This document shows positions 25,564-37,200 of a stretch of DNA of 64,000 nucleotides, piece by piece. Under the pieces are notes generated by a model. It was not told the DNA's origin and ran no database searches. It was given only the letters and a program-made list of their open reading frames with translations. The translations under genes were made by a program, and so were the position numbers. Source of the stretch: Poronia punctata (Eukaryota > Ascomycota > Sordariomycetes > Xylariales > Xylariaceae); contig MU401464.1 of NCBI GenBank assembly GCA_022579005.1, forward strand, positions 127,337 through 191,336, given 5' to 3'. Position 1 is the first letter of the stretch. Each line of letters starts with the position of its first letter.

Positions 25564-25653
25564 TGCTGTTTCTTCAGTTTCCGGTCCCGTTCTTCCTCCT
25601 TCCTCTCGTGCCGTTTCTTCAGTTTCCGGTCCCGTTCTTCCTCCTTCCTCTCG
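25564..25653. repeat. 45-bp tandem duplication
   Basis: Two adjacent 45-bp copies (25564-25608, 25609-25653) differ at one base. The period is a multiple of three and stays open in several frames: the + strand gives a Ser/Pro-rich repeat, the minus strand a Lys/Glu/Arg-rich repeat of coiled-coil type. Neither surrounding frame (105 aa on +, 73-82 aa on -) has a recognised domain, so I annotate only the repeat. Confidence 0.9.
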
Positions 25654-27517
25654 TTTCTTTTCTTGCTGCGTAAGCGTAACTTTGTCAAGAATATATAAAC
25701 AAAGAGGTCTCGATTCCCCATATTCCGCTGCTGTGAAGCTAAAGCCATTGCTCGGGGTTTTAAGGATGGCTTCGGAGACCGGGTATTGGGTGACCAAAGG
25801 CTAAAAGTGCACGGAGGGAGGTTCCTAGAGAAGGGTGTCTGTTGGTGATGCGGTCCCGGGTCGAGTCGTTAACGATTGTATACACAGCGACAGCCTACAT
25901 AAACATCATCACAGCTGGTTAGAGGAGCAATTGAGCCGATTAGGTCGTCTATAGTGGCGGAAAGGGACGGCATGAAAGGGTAGAAGGAACTCGGACCCCT
26001 TACCTTTGGGATGATCGGTCCTAGAAGAAGGCATATAGGAGGCGATAGGGGGTGAGCCAACAATAACCAGCATATGAAAGAGAAACTCTTCAGAAGTGAC
26101 TCTTATACAAGTTTGGGAAGTCTGTAAAGTTGTGCGGCCTGTGGGCTCTAGCTATTTGAGGGCCCGGGCGGCACAACTCCACATGACCAGAAGAATAAAA
26201 TTGAACAAAATGTAAAATTTACAGGGACAGCTAGGTAGTCCGCTATTGGGAGAGAGCCATTATAGAACCATTAAAATCCATTGTCACTAAGTATTATTTT
26301 GTCTAACTTCTCAGTCGAAGACAAAATGCCTAGTGCCGAATGAGAGAGCTCAAGGAAAGTAAACACCATGAATTGGGCGTTCTAGACTTGTAGATCAAAG
26401 CAAATTTTGTCGTCGCACGAGAAAGTGGTAAATGTTTGTTTTTGGTAGTTGCTGTACCAATACGCTTGCGGTTTCCTCCTTCCCGGCCACTCACGTATAG
26501 GTAGCTAAGGTAGATTAGGTGTACGTCAGTGCATCCACGCATGACTCTGGATGAGACAGCTGCCTAGAAGGAAAGCGCACCACTTGCAGTTGATACGTAC
26601 CTGCATGGGTAGGGGTCTTTGTAACCAAGGTACATATGTTACTTGTGCCAGAATATCCCAGAGAACCTTCTGGCATTTCCAGGGCGTGGTAACGGTGTTA
26701 GGGCCAAGCCTACCTACTATCCTGAACATTCCCGTTACGATGAATACTAGGACCCTCTCATCTTGGAGGTTGGTCGAAAGAGGTAGTATTGGCCTATGAA
26801 TTTGGCAAGAATATTGTTGAGGGGGTGGGACCTAGGACATCCGAATGATAGCAGAAGGTACTTGTTTGGCCAACTGGGGCTCACTTGGCCAGACCGTTGC
26901 TCTAGGTACAAACAATCACTCCTCTACTGAAGCGGAATGGACCCGGTTTTCGATTCGAAACCTCAGACTCAATCAAACTTAAACGGCAGCTTGGGCGTGC
27001 TGACAGTCGGCACGGGTGCGACCGCCTGTGAAGCGACTCGGTGTACCCAGGAATTCAATCGACAAATACGTTGTAGTCTCCGTTACCCGTCGCAGTCTTG
27101 TCCTGGGCAGTTTGACCAAATAGGTCCTATGTTTCTCTTGTAAATATTGGATTTGATACATCCGTTAATCTTGCTTAGTGAATAGTGTCTGCAGGTAAAC
27201 CTACTCACAATGGGGTACTTGCGGTCGGCCCCTAGTCAATCCGGGCACCGGGGAGAAGGTGTGCTAGGTTGACCATAGAAGTGAACCGACTATATAGCGA
27301 TGCTAGGAATCCCTATAACAGTTACCTTACCTACCTCTGTTTAGGCACCGCTCGTAGTAGTATGTGTCAAGCAACGCTAACCGCTAATAAAGCAGAATTC
27401 TGAACAATAGGCAGGGCCTTACGAGGGTCCAGGGCCACGTCCACACTTCGGCCCGATCCAGAGTTTGATGGCCGCTAAAATGCCAGTTACCAGGCGCCCG
27501 GTAGACTACTTCCTACA

Positions 27518-27566
27518 TACATGTAGGTAATGTACATGTAGGTACCGTCTATACTACCTACATGTA
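27518..27566. repeat. Three copies of a 12-mer, two direct and one inverted (hairpin)
   Basis: TACATGTAGGTA occurs at 27518-27529 and 27533-27544. Its exact reverse complement lies at 27555-27566. The last two form a perfect 12-bp stem with a 10-nt loop. The element is built from the GGTA/TACC word that is common in this genome. Confidence 0.85.
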
Positions 27567-30227
27567 TACACCAAGCCAGCCTAGTCCCAATCACACTTGT
27601 GATAAATGTAGAGCCTATTACCTACCCAACGTACTCCCAGTACACGCTTGACATGTCAATCTCAAATCCATTGATGACAGATAGCTGACTTACGAGACCA
27701 GATTCGAAAGAGCGTGGTCAATTGCATAAGCCACAAGTGGCTAGGCGAACTGTACTCGTATGCGCCTGGGGTCCAGGGAGGACAGTGCGCCGTTAGCTTT
27801 AGTAGGCTGGCCACTGGCTACTCGTACTCGTAGTGCCTATTGAACCTCTGGTCTCAGCTTCTTGTGAATCGCATCTTCATAGTACCTAATAGAAGACGAG
27901 ACCAGTTGCAGCACATGTCCGATGCAATATCGTACAGCCGCCTGTTGTGCCTAGTCTAGGTACTTTGTCAATCTGAAATTCAAGTAGAATCACGCTACTT
28001 AGCGAGTTCGCACGTGTATCGGACCCGGCACAAGGGTCGCTCCTCCGGTTGTAGGTAGCACAGGCGTGCATGGCGGATCTCAGATCTCGGGAGAGGCGAG
28101 AGCGGAAGACGTCAATTGTCCCTAGCGAATCAACCGAACATACCTAACCCAGGTTCGTCAGGGGTAATACAAGTAGGCGCTTGACCGCGCCGGGTTAGGG
28201 TATGTGCGCCGTTAGGATGGGGGTGGGCCTCCCTGGTTCCACGATCTCCTCCCCCCATGGGCCGCTCATTGATCCAATCGGACAGTAGGGGTAAAGCAAC
28301 CTAACCTAGGTAGTAAGCACCAGAGAGGTTGAGGGATCGGTCTTCAAGCCTGTAAGAAATCACAGCCAAGGCAAAATGTAAGTGAGCAGGAGTCAAGGAA
28401 AGCGGTTGCAATTATAGTCTAGACTACTGGTTGCCATGTTGAGTTCGATAAACGAAAATTAGACCCCTAGTTAGGGAGGATTCTTAAGGCGATTCCGGAA
28501 AGCTGGTGAACAGTGGTAGATGAGGGGTAGGTGCCAGGTGTAGTGGCAGGCTGGTTAAAATGGAGTCGCGAAGAGTGTTTGACGAATAGAGCAGGTCAAC
28601 CAACACTGCATTGATCCGTCGCATCCCTTTCCGTCATGGCTAAGAAGCCGAGTTTGGAACCGGCTCATCTATTCCACAGCCTGTGATTCCCCTCCTCGGT
28701 CCTCCCATTCTTCCCCCCTTGTCACTTACCCCCAGTACAGGTATAGGCACCTTGTATTTGGCCATGGGCTTTCCTCGTGACATTAGGTATCCTTTGGTTC
28801 ATTTATATCATAGATAGTCTTTTCAGTGCAGGCAAGTACGTTCTGCTTCGCTCTAGCCTTTTTTTCTTCCTTCCTATTTTGTATGTATGGAACCTCGAAG
28901 TTGCAAGTGCCAGATGACTTCCGACATTATCAAAGCTGGATGTTCCTGGCTGTTTCCATATTTCTAGTTACTACTATAAGGTAGTGCCTACCTGTGCATA
29001 CTTTATCTATGCAGGCGTCTAGATAAATTCATACTATACTAGCTGCTTCTGAAGGCCCACCATGGACGTTTCCATATGATATATCGCATCGAGAAAATTT
29101 GATTCACAACTGGAATAAAAGATTGCCCTCTGGATTCCAGCCCTACTACAAATCATGTAGCGAAGCTGAGCGTACGATCGATTGCGATGGACTGGTTTGA
29201 CCTTCAGAACTAACACTGCACGACGCACGTCGCCTTCCACTAGGCTGACAATACACAATACTTTATTCGTGGATTCCGTTACTTTTCTGCCGATGTCATA
29301 CCAGATTCTTGAACTTGATCGTTGCCGACACCCGCGTGTTTCTTAGGACACTTACGTGTCCTGTGTCCTGTTCCCCCAGAGGTCGCATCAAAGCCTTCCC
29401 CCAACTCACATTGCCCCCCCCCCCCAAGATCTTCAACTGAGATGCGAGCTTCGGACTGTTTCATTTGTGGCTACAGTAGCCCCCAAGGCACACACCTATA
29501 TTGATAGCTATGGGGCTCACAGATCACAGCTAGGCGGTATTTTCCTCAGGCTCCTGTCCTCGAAAAATACTTTGAATCCACAATACTCCCCAACCCCAAT
29601 AGTATGACTTCTAGATGACGGATACGAGAAACTACCATAAATGGTCTTCCTCCTCTCTTCTCCTTGTTTTCTCGTCGGCAGGCAAAACTGAATGCTCAGT
29701 GCATGCGATCATGGCCATCGATAACACCGCTCTAGCCGCTATTCTGAATCCTTCCTTGGGTGTAACATCATGGAGGCGGTGGGAGGTTGACCACTTAAGT
29801 CTTACGATGCGCATGGGGCCAAATTGACGTCGGCCCGCTATGTTGGACAGGCCAGAACCTATCGCAACACACCTAAGTGTTTATGGACCAATACAACCAG
29901 CACATGTGTCGTCAACGCTCTATATAAGTTGGTGCGGCTGCATCGTCTCAGATCTGAACACCGCCCCTTTCCCCCGCGATGAGGCTCTTTTGTCCTGCGA
30001 TCCCGGTGCAATACACCTCGAACGATGCGACAGCCTTTCAACGACGTGAAGGGGCGGTGCGCGCGTCCGAGTCGACTATGGCCGCAACCAACAGGCACGT
30101 TGTAGTCCAGGATCTGGAGCCTCGTCCTTGATGGGTTCTTCTCGACGAGCATAAAAGGGCGACTTTTCCGTGGGACGGTAGAAAATTGGTTAAGGGGCCG
30201 TCAGTTCTATCTCCGTCGTACTATGCC

Positions 30228-31829
30228 ATGTCACCGCCTGACGATATCGAAAGAGGATTACCAGGAGGGTCCCAAGACTCTTCTGATTACCGCCAGGGCC
30301 AACTCAAAGTTCCTCAGATCCCGGCAGCAAATGATCCAGATCGGCACCCTCCTCACGATGGTCTATATGAACATATCCTCAGAGGTAAAACATATTACAG
30401 GCCCCAAATCCTGACTACCGGTATCCCACTGACGAGAACTAAGATAGGCAAGGATCGAAAGCACGACCAAGATACGAGTTCTATACAACCAGTGACATCG
30501 GTATCTTATCAAACCCACTCCGCCAGCAGCTGGTTTATACCTTACCCACCCACTGACCTTGTCCACAACAAATCGCAGTCAGAGGAACCCCCTCCATCCC
30601 CGCTTTCCACGCACGATATCCGAATACAAGAAAGTACCGAGCGTTTGGCTACTTGAACGAGATTCTTCTACATCGATTCCAACGTCAACTTACGTGTATT
30701 CTGGGGGAGCTTCATAAGCTTAGCCTCGAAGAAGTGTGTGACATCGAAAATCAAACCGGAAATCGGAGTAACACGAAGCCAGCCGGGAGTGCTTTTTTCG
30801 ATGAAGAGAAGTTCATATGGAGATGTCTACACTCTTCTGATCAAGCGTCCCTTATCGAAGTACCGAGCGATGGGAATAATGCGAATGATACGGAAGAACG
30901 GAAAAGAACGCGCCGCGATGCGATGACAGAGAACCTCTCGTCCAATGCAGAACGTATATTCTCGCTGTACCGTATGTCTTATCAACTCTCCTTTTGCGAC
31001 TGTCGCGTTTCCACAACTGGCTCAAATTTTATATGTGTATCAGTTCATAGGCACTAATGGCGTTCCTAATATCTGGTACAATTCCGGTGCAGTGCTCAGC
31101 AATATACCCCCCCCCCCCCCTCAATGTAAAAGATTAGAGAGATAGAGAAGGGGAAAAATTCTTTTTCTACTAACTCAAGTAACTCAATTCGTCAGGTGCT
31201 CAACTCCACTGGGTATACGAACTGCGCAAGTTCCCTCGGCCATCGTATAAAACCCACGAGGATCACTTTCGTCAAATCCAGGGTCTTGGAGGCCTGGGTC
31301 CCGCCGATGTTGATTATCTTCGAGCCAGCGACGATTTCATCTACGCCGACGCCGATCCCTTATACGAAAGGTTTCATTCCCTTTTGATCTTCTTGCGTGA
31401 TGTCCTCGAGGTGGATAACCCCTTTTCCTTTCCATATTGTTACCTCTATCGAGTGCGACCACTTGGCAATCCCTTAACCTTCAACAACGCTAACACATAA
31501 CGTCCTCTACCTTACAGATTATTCCATACATCACCAGGTTACTCCCTGCGGGTTACACACCCTTTCGCAACAGAACATACAGCGCGAGGCGGATCCGGCT
31601 GCTAGTAAAATGCCTAATAATCCTATCCATCTCGCCGCTTATATTAGTCCCCCTCGGTGTGCTACACCTCGTACCTCTCAGCAGGCCGGCGTCATTTGCG
31701 GTTGTTGCAGTTTTTGCCCACTTATTTGCTCTGTTGCTAATATTATTGCGTAACACGATGAATCGGGTATTTCTCGGTGTTGCGGCTTATCTTGCCGTAT
31801 TTGTCAATTTTCTGGCTCAACCCCGTTGA
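30228..31829 (+). CDS. DUF6594-type membrane protein (four exons)
   Basis: Proposed exons are 30228-30420, 30579-30971, 31196-31452 and 31518-31829, giving 384 aa with phase kept at every junction. Exon 2 encodes the entry motif of the family (YPNTRKYRAFGYLNEILLHR, then a helix starting FQRQL). Exon 3 carries the middle region (GLGGLGPADVDYLRASDDF). Exon 4 encodes an amphipathic Arg-rich lead-in and then three hydrophobic helices to the stop, the usual C-terminal membrane module of these fungal proteins. Intron 2 (224 nt) has a perfect TACTAAC branch site and contains a C14 run. Intron 3 (65 nt) has a CTAAC branch site. Exons 2-4 are well supported. Exon 1 (Pro/Ser-rich, ATG at 30228) is less sure: a donor at 30388 has the same phase. 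Function is unknown; STAND/NLR association has been noted for some family members, and nothing here tests it. Confidence 0.78.
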
Positions 31830-32676
31830 GGATTCTTAGCACATGGTCTTTCCCTTTATTCTGGTGCATGGCTTCTTACGGTGGCTTCTAGGACCAGAGG
31901 GTAGGCTTATGAAGGCGTTGGTGAAGACGTAAGATGAGCGGGATTGGGGCATAAGGGGAAGTACACGTACTAAAGATGTGATGCTAGTTTCCTAAGCAAA
32001 CAGCAAAATAGAATCTCTAGATTTACTGTTGGTTCCTCAATACGTGTTCAGTGCTTATAAGTCGGTGCAATAGAATGGCGCAGACTGCTTTTAGACCCCC
32101 ACAATTCAACTACGAGCAATGAGAGTACTGGGCTGTTGAAACTAGAACTCCTATTCCATGGCTCCTACCTAGTAGTGTCATCCTTGACATATGAACAGGG
32201 CGTCGGCTCCACAACCATGACACACGGCGTTTGGTCGTGTCAAAAGGCCTACAAAATACTTCTAGAACCCTATGTCTTAACAGAGGTTGGGGTCAGGCTA
32301 AGAGATATTATTAAACCAAGCAAAAAAAGGGTTCAAGGGACTCGTAGGTTTTGTCAAAAGCAAGGGGTATCAATTGCGATCCACAATATCTGAAGTGGCT
32401 TAAGGACTCTGCCCTCGTGAGCACCTGGCATGGGCTCTCTCCCTCTCTCTCTCTATACTATTATACATCGGCACATATTCCTCGTCACTGCGAGTACAAA
32501 GTTGAAACCGAGACTACCTACACATGTAATAGCATAGTCTGAGCCAACTGATGAGCTAAAAAGTAGCCAAAACACCTAGGCACGTGCCCATGCCAACCCA
32601 TACAAACAGATCAACGACCTAGAGCTTCCAGTGTAAATGCTCCAAGACGTGTGCATTCCCATAATCGATCAAGGGC
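31830..32676. other. Intergenic between convergent genes
   Basis: This region lies between the 3' ends of the DUF6594 gene (+) and the PC4 gene (-). It contains a CTCTCT run near 32437-32454. The open frames seen have no recognisable domain. Nothing further is supported. Confidence 0.6.
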
Positions 32677-33300
32677 TTATTCCGACTCTTCATCACTGGT
32701 GGCCTCGATATTCATCTTCTTGTTCTTATTTTTGAGTTCTTTGGGCGGGGCTTTGGTCGGTGGTTCGGCAGCTGATGTGCTAGCGACCGTCGCGACGGCA
32801 GTCGCGGTAGCCGGCACGTCTGATATTTCATGTCCTTTGGATTTGAGTTCGGCGTTGATGGCGGGGATGAGTCCCAGAAAGGTATTGTATTGTTCGAGTG
32901 TCAACATGATGCCCTAGGAGGAGAATTAGTCCTGACCTAGTTATATAGCCCCCTGTAGAACAGATATGTTTGAGAACAACAAACCTTCTTTCCCGGTTTA
33001 AGTTCCCCGCTGGCATCGGAGTAATATTCTCGTATGTTGATGTAGGTCTTGCCCTTGAAGTCTTGAGTAACGACCCGACGATTAGCGCTGAGCTATGGAA
33101 GCCAAAGGTTTTTTTTTTTCCGCGTTAGCAAACTCTCTCGACTTTGTAAGTAAGCTCGAGATGATGTATGTACATACTGCGAAGAATGCATTGCCTTCAC
33201 TATCTTTCTCGGCTTCAGAAGACGCGCTGGTCACCTTGACCTTTTTCGACTTGACGTTTTCCTCTTCGCTCGAGGCCTCGTGCTTTCTGGTCTTTCCCAT
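32677..33300 (-). CDS. sub1: RNA polymerase II transcriptional coactivator PC4/Sub1 (three exons)
   Basis: Exons, read on the minus strand, are 33300-33178, 33092-32985 and 32913-32677; the protein is 155 aa. Introns of 85 and 71 nt have GTATGT and GTTTGT donors and TAG acceptors. Splicing gives an N-terminal Ser/Glu/Lys-rich segment (residues 1-38) and then the PC4 single-strand DNA-binding fold (about 39-95): [41 protein letters not shown]. These are the beta strands, the basic DNA-contacting residues and the closing helix of the family. A longer charged tail rich in Ala, Lys and Glu follows, as in fungal Sub1. The protein acts in the nucleus at Pol II preinitiation complexes and in transcription-coupled repair. 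The first ATG in frame with the serine-rich segment was taken as the start. It is divergent from the PX gene, with 919 bp between the two start codons. Confidence 0.93.
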
Positions 33301-34219
33301 TGTCTTGAGTGTTCGAAGCGCAGCGTTCATTAAAATGCGATTGTTTGGGCGGGGGGTATGACAGTAAGGAAAACAAACAGTTTCCAAGAACACCTTTAGG
33401 ATAATTGGTATTTTGGTGCTGCGCCGCGCGTCATTGGAGATGCACAACCCGAGACGTGGAAAGGTTCTGGCTGTCAAGAAGGTAAATTGATACAGAGCAT
33501 GCGTGGGGTCCAAGACGCGTCTGTCATTAATGCATCAAGAAAGGGAAGGTACCTACTGTCTACAAGTACTTTCCCGCTGTTGTGGAGGTAAGCCAACGCC
33601 AAGACCAAGCAAGGCTGGCCCTAGCACAGAATGGAGCCCCAAGGCACGCTAACTCAGTTACGTCTACCACTTGGCGCCGCTTAACCGGGTCAGGTTAGCC
33701 CGGTCAGGGGGGTATTATTACTGTGGTATTTTGTGTTCTGCATATCTGGGGGGCCTGGGCGACATCCCCTGTCGAAGCACTCAAAGTGATTAAATTGCGA
33801 CCTCGATTGCGTGTGCACTGATAGAAAGGCTACTGTGCTTACGCGGTACAAGGAGCGAAGTTCTACACCAAAGTCTATGACCGAAATTTACTTGTGCGGT
33901 TGATTCTCCTGAGTTCCATATTGAACGCTTCTGTGAAGTTTAAGTTGCCCCGGCACTGTTCACTCGTTCCTCACATCCTACATCTTTTGACTATTTCCTA
34001 CCCAACAGCTGCGAGCCTCAAACTAATTCAATTGTTTCTTTAACGCTTATGTCCATTACATGTACCATAATCTCCTATTCGCCGTCCACTTAGTTTCTGC
34101 CTCTATCCCGCCCCCGACGTGATTTAACTTGTCATGTTCCAGCGGCCTTTGACATGATTTAACGATACGACGATTACCGCCACGTACATATCCCATTAAT
34201 TCCGACCCGCATTCTCCCA
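33301..34219. promoter_or_regulatory. Shared intergenic region of the divergent sub1 and PX-protein genes
   Basis: A 919-bp region lies between two divergent start codons, so it must contain both promoters. The 100-150 bp before the PX gene ATG are C/T-rich, typical of fungal leaders. No specific operator was identified. Confidence 0.5.
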
Positions 34220-37200
34220 ATGCCAGACGCCAACCACAGGCCGCCGGGCGATCCCCCTGCCGAACCGCTTACACAAACTCAACCCGCAGACACGAATGTC
34301 CAGACACCAAACTCTGACGATGCGCCTCTAGAGCTGGCCGCAAGTCCGACTGAGTCGAGCAAGGGCACATCTACGGTATCAGCTGTCCAACAAGACGACA
34401 TCGCAACCAGGGCACTTGAATTTCTTTCCACAGCCACACCAGAGACACTTGGTGCCATTGCCGCGGCGCTCGCTGTTGCCACATACCTTGTTCTGGGTCA
34501 AATAGGCTTACTGTTGATCGGGGCCTTTGGGGGTATATATTTATTTGTGCTGTGGGAGTCGAGGAACCCCGATCTAGCTCGAGCGGTCCGAGGCGAAAAG
34601 GGTCGTACCCTCTTAGACGGCCTCTTTGAGAAGGGAGACGGTGGTATAAAACAAAAGGATCAAGATCCAGATCGGGATGAGACTGCCCTTGCACATAGCT
34701 TTGACGAATTCTTGCCGGAGACAAGGGAGGCCCTATATGAGTTCGTAGACGCGGTCATCCGTGACTACGTCGAGTGGTGGTATGGCCCAATTGTGCCTTC
34801 GGACAGGTCGTTTCCCTTGGCTTGCCGTAGAGTTCTTACTCAGTTTATCCTCAGCTTTTCCAACCGGCTGAGACGCAAGCGACCTGCTGATGCCTTTGTC
34901 GACTTTGTTACACATTCTTGTTCCATCATCATTGTCTTCTTCTCCGAGATGGCAGCTGCTTATAGTGAGCTTCCAGCAGACACGCATATGACAGCCGCTG
35001 ACGCCATCTACAACTACCTTGCCACTCATACCGAAGCCCCGTTGGCTAATTTACTCAACCAGCGGCAACAAGATGCCAAGTTCAAAATGGTTGCCGAGGA
35101 CCTACTCGGCTTTCTGGAAAAGTCTACCTACGATTGTGATCCCGCTAGGATATTCCTGAAGGAGATCCTATCCACTATCGTCCTTGAGGGTAGTCTTCAG
35201 ACATGTTCCAGGGCAGAGTGGATTAACGCCTGGATAGTCTACCTGTTTGAATCAGGAGAGACTGATCTTTCCCAGGCGATTGATGAAGCCATACAAGATC
35301 AAAAGGCCTTCGGTGATGTAGACGGAAATGTCGGAAACATCGGCCTCTCCAGAGGCAACCGTTCATCTTATGAGCTGGACAGGCAACGTCGAAAAGAGAT
35401 GACACACAAGAAGAAGCTATCGAAAGCGGACGAGGAGATGGAAAAGGCGACAGAAGAAATGAAAAGGCTCAATGCTATGATCGAGGAAGCCGAACAAAAG
35501 GAGACATCTTCAGAAATATCCGAGAGCCAAGAGTCCGACTCTAGAAGGGGTACCTCGAAAGACTCGATTCATGGAAAAAAATCGAAATCAGAGAGCAATT
35601 CTGCTTCCATATCGGCCGAGGCTATTGTGCCTCAACCGACAGTAGAGTCTGGAAAGGCATCAAACTGGGCCAAAGAAGGGCAAATAGGAATCAACCAACA
35701 TCCATCTAGTTCGTCGGTTCCTCTCAACTCCTCCACCGACGTCCCCGCTCAGAGACCTATGGGTCGTCGTTTCACGAGTTTCGACCAACTCGTGCCTCCA
35801 GCAACCGATGAAGAAGAGAAAGAGGACAAGGTCTCCAAATCACCGCCGCTTACCATACATAACGGTACTATAACTATTCATGACGATACGACAACAGACA
35901 ATGGCCGGTTACGGAGCAAGCCTACCTGGGAGTATCTGGTACAGATCGAACCGGCGTCTTCTCAGCACTCGGGCTGGATGGTTATGAAGACATATGCCCA
36001 GTTCGAGAGCCTACATGAGAGCCTGCGGCGAATAGCGAACATTTCAGGTGCTATGGCGTTCTTGGAGGCACATTCACATCTACCAAGCTGGAAGATACAT
36101 ACTAGATCTTCGCTACGAGGTGAAGTGGAGAGGTACATGCGGAATGCTTGTAGCGAAAAGTCTCTGGCCGAGTCAGAAGCAATGAAACGCTTCCTGGACA
36201 AAGCGCAAGATCCCAAAATGGGGGTGAACCGCGGCTTTTCGTTCGAATCCATGGGCAAAGGAATGCTAGATGTCATACAAAATGCGCCCAAGGGGGCCTT
36301 GGACGGTGGTAAAGGGATCATGGGGGGCGTGACTGGAGTCTTTGGTAATATTGGCTTGGGACCAAAGAGGTCTACAAACACTACCTTGCCGGAGATTCAA
36401 ACCACACAAGGGAGCACCTCACGAAGCCCCAGTAGCAGTCGACCAATGTCTCTGCCCGTTCTCCCAAGAATGGAGAGCTCCCCAGCAACGAACGGGCCGA
36501 AAGTTGCGAGGGATAGCATGGACAGTCAGCGGTCTTCGATCATATCAGTGCAGCCAAGCAAGATACCACCAATGGATCGACGGCTAAGCTCTCAAGCAGA
36601 TGCGGAGCCCGAGGGTACGTTGCATCCGGCCAGAGCGGACCGGTGGGAAGGGAAGGCTTCTTTGAGCGCAACTAGCAGTCGCGTTCACAGTCGCGCTTCA
36701 AGTACAGCCGCAGCACGATCGCCTTTGCGCTCGCCTTCGGAGGTCAGCCTCAGCAATCTAAAACTGCCACCGCCACCAAATGAGATAACGGATGATTACG
36801 GTTCTCCTACCAGCGCTCGTCTCAGCATGGATGGGAACCCGAGGACCAGCAACACTTTCGCTTCTCCGGTACGCACCTCCCTGGATCAGCAATGCAGGAC
36901 ATTTCAGGCGAACGGGGCAGCTAGGCGTTTAATCAAGCATTTCCTGCCTCTATCCGAACAGGAAACACGGGTCGCAATAGAGCTCCTTTTCGCAGTAATT
37001 ACCGAGCTGTACACATTATCCTCGGCATGGGGTATCAGACGGACACTTCTCACAGCTGCAAAGTCGTTCCTTTTACGGCCTGGTAATCCGTCGCTCGTGT
37101 CAATCCAATCTCTCATCCAGGAATCTTTATTGGATAGCCATACCTCTGACGACGGCATTGCTGCACATATTCGCAAGCTCCGGGAGAACTCGCTGCCGAC

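Larger units (their letters stand above)
20183..30227. other. Second gene-poor stretch
   Basis: No protein family, RNA gene or transposon is recognisable over about 10 kb. Open frames are short (at most 110 codons, 22265-22597 minus) and without motifs. The stretch contains a 45-bp tandem duplication (25564-25653), a 12-bp hairpin/direct-repeat cluster (27518-27566), a C12 run (29414-29425) and many TACC/GGTA words. The last few hundred bases are presumably the promoter of the DUF6594 gene. Fast-evolving multi-exon genes or non-coding transcripts cannot be excluded by eye. Confidence 0.55.
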
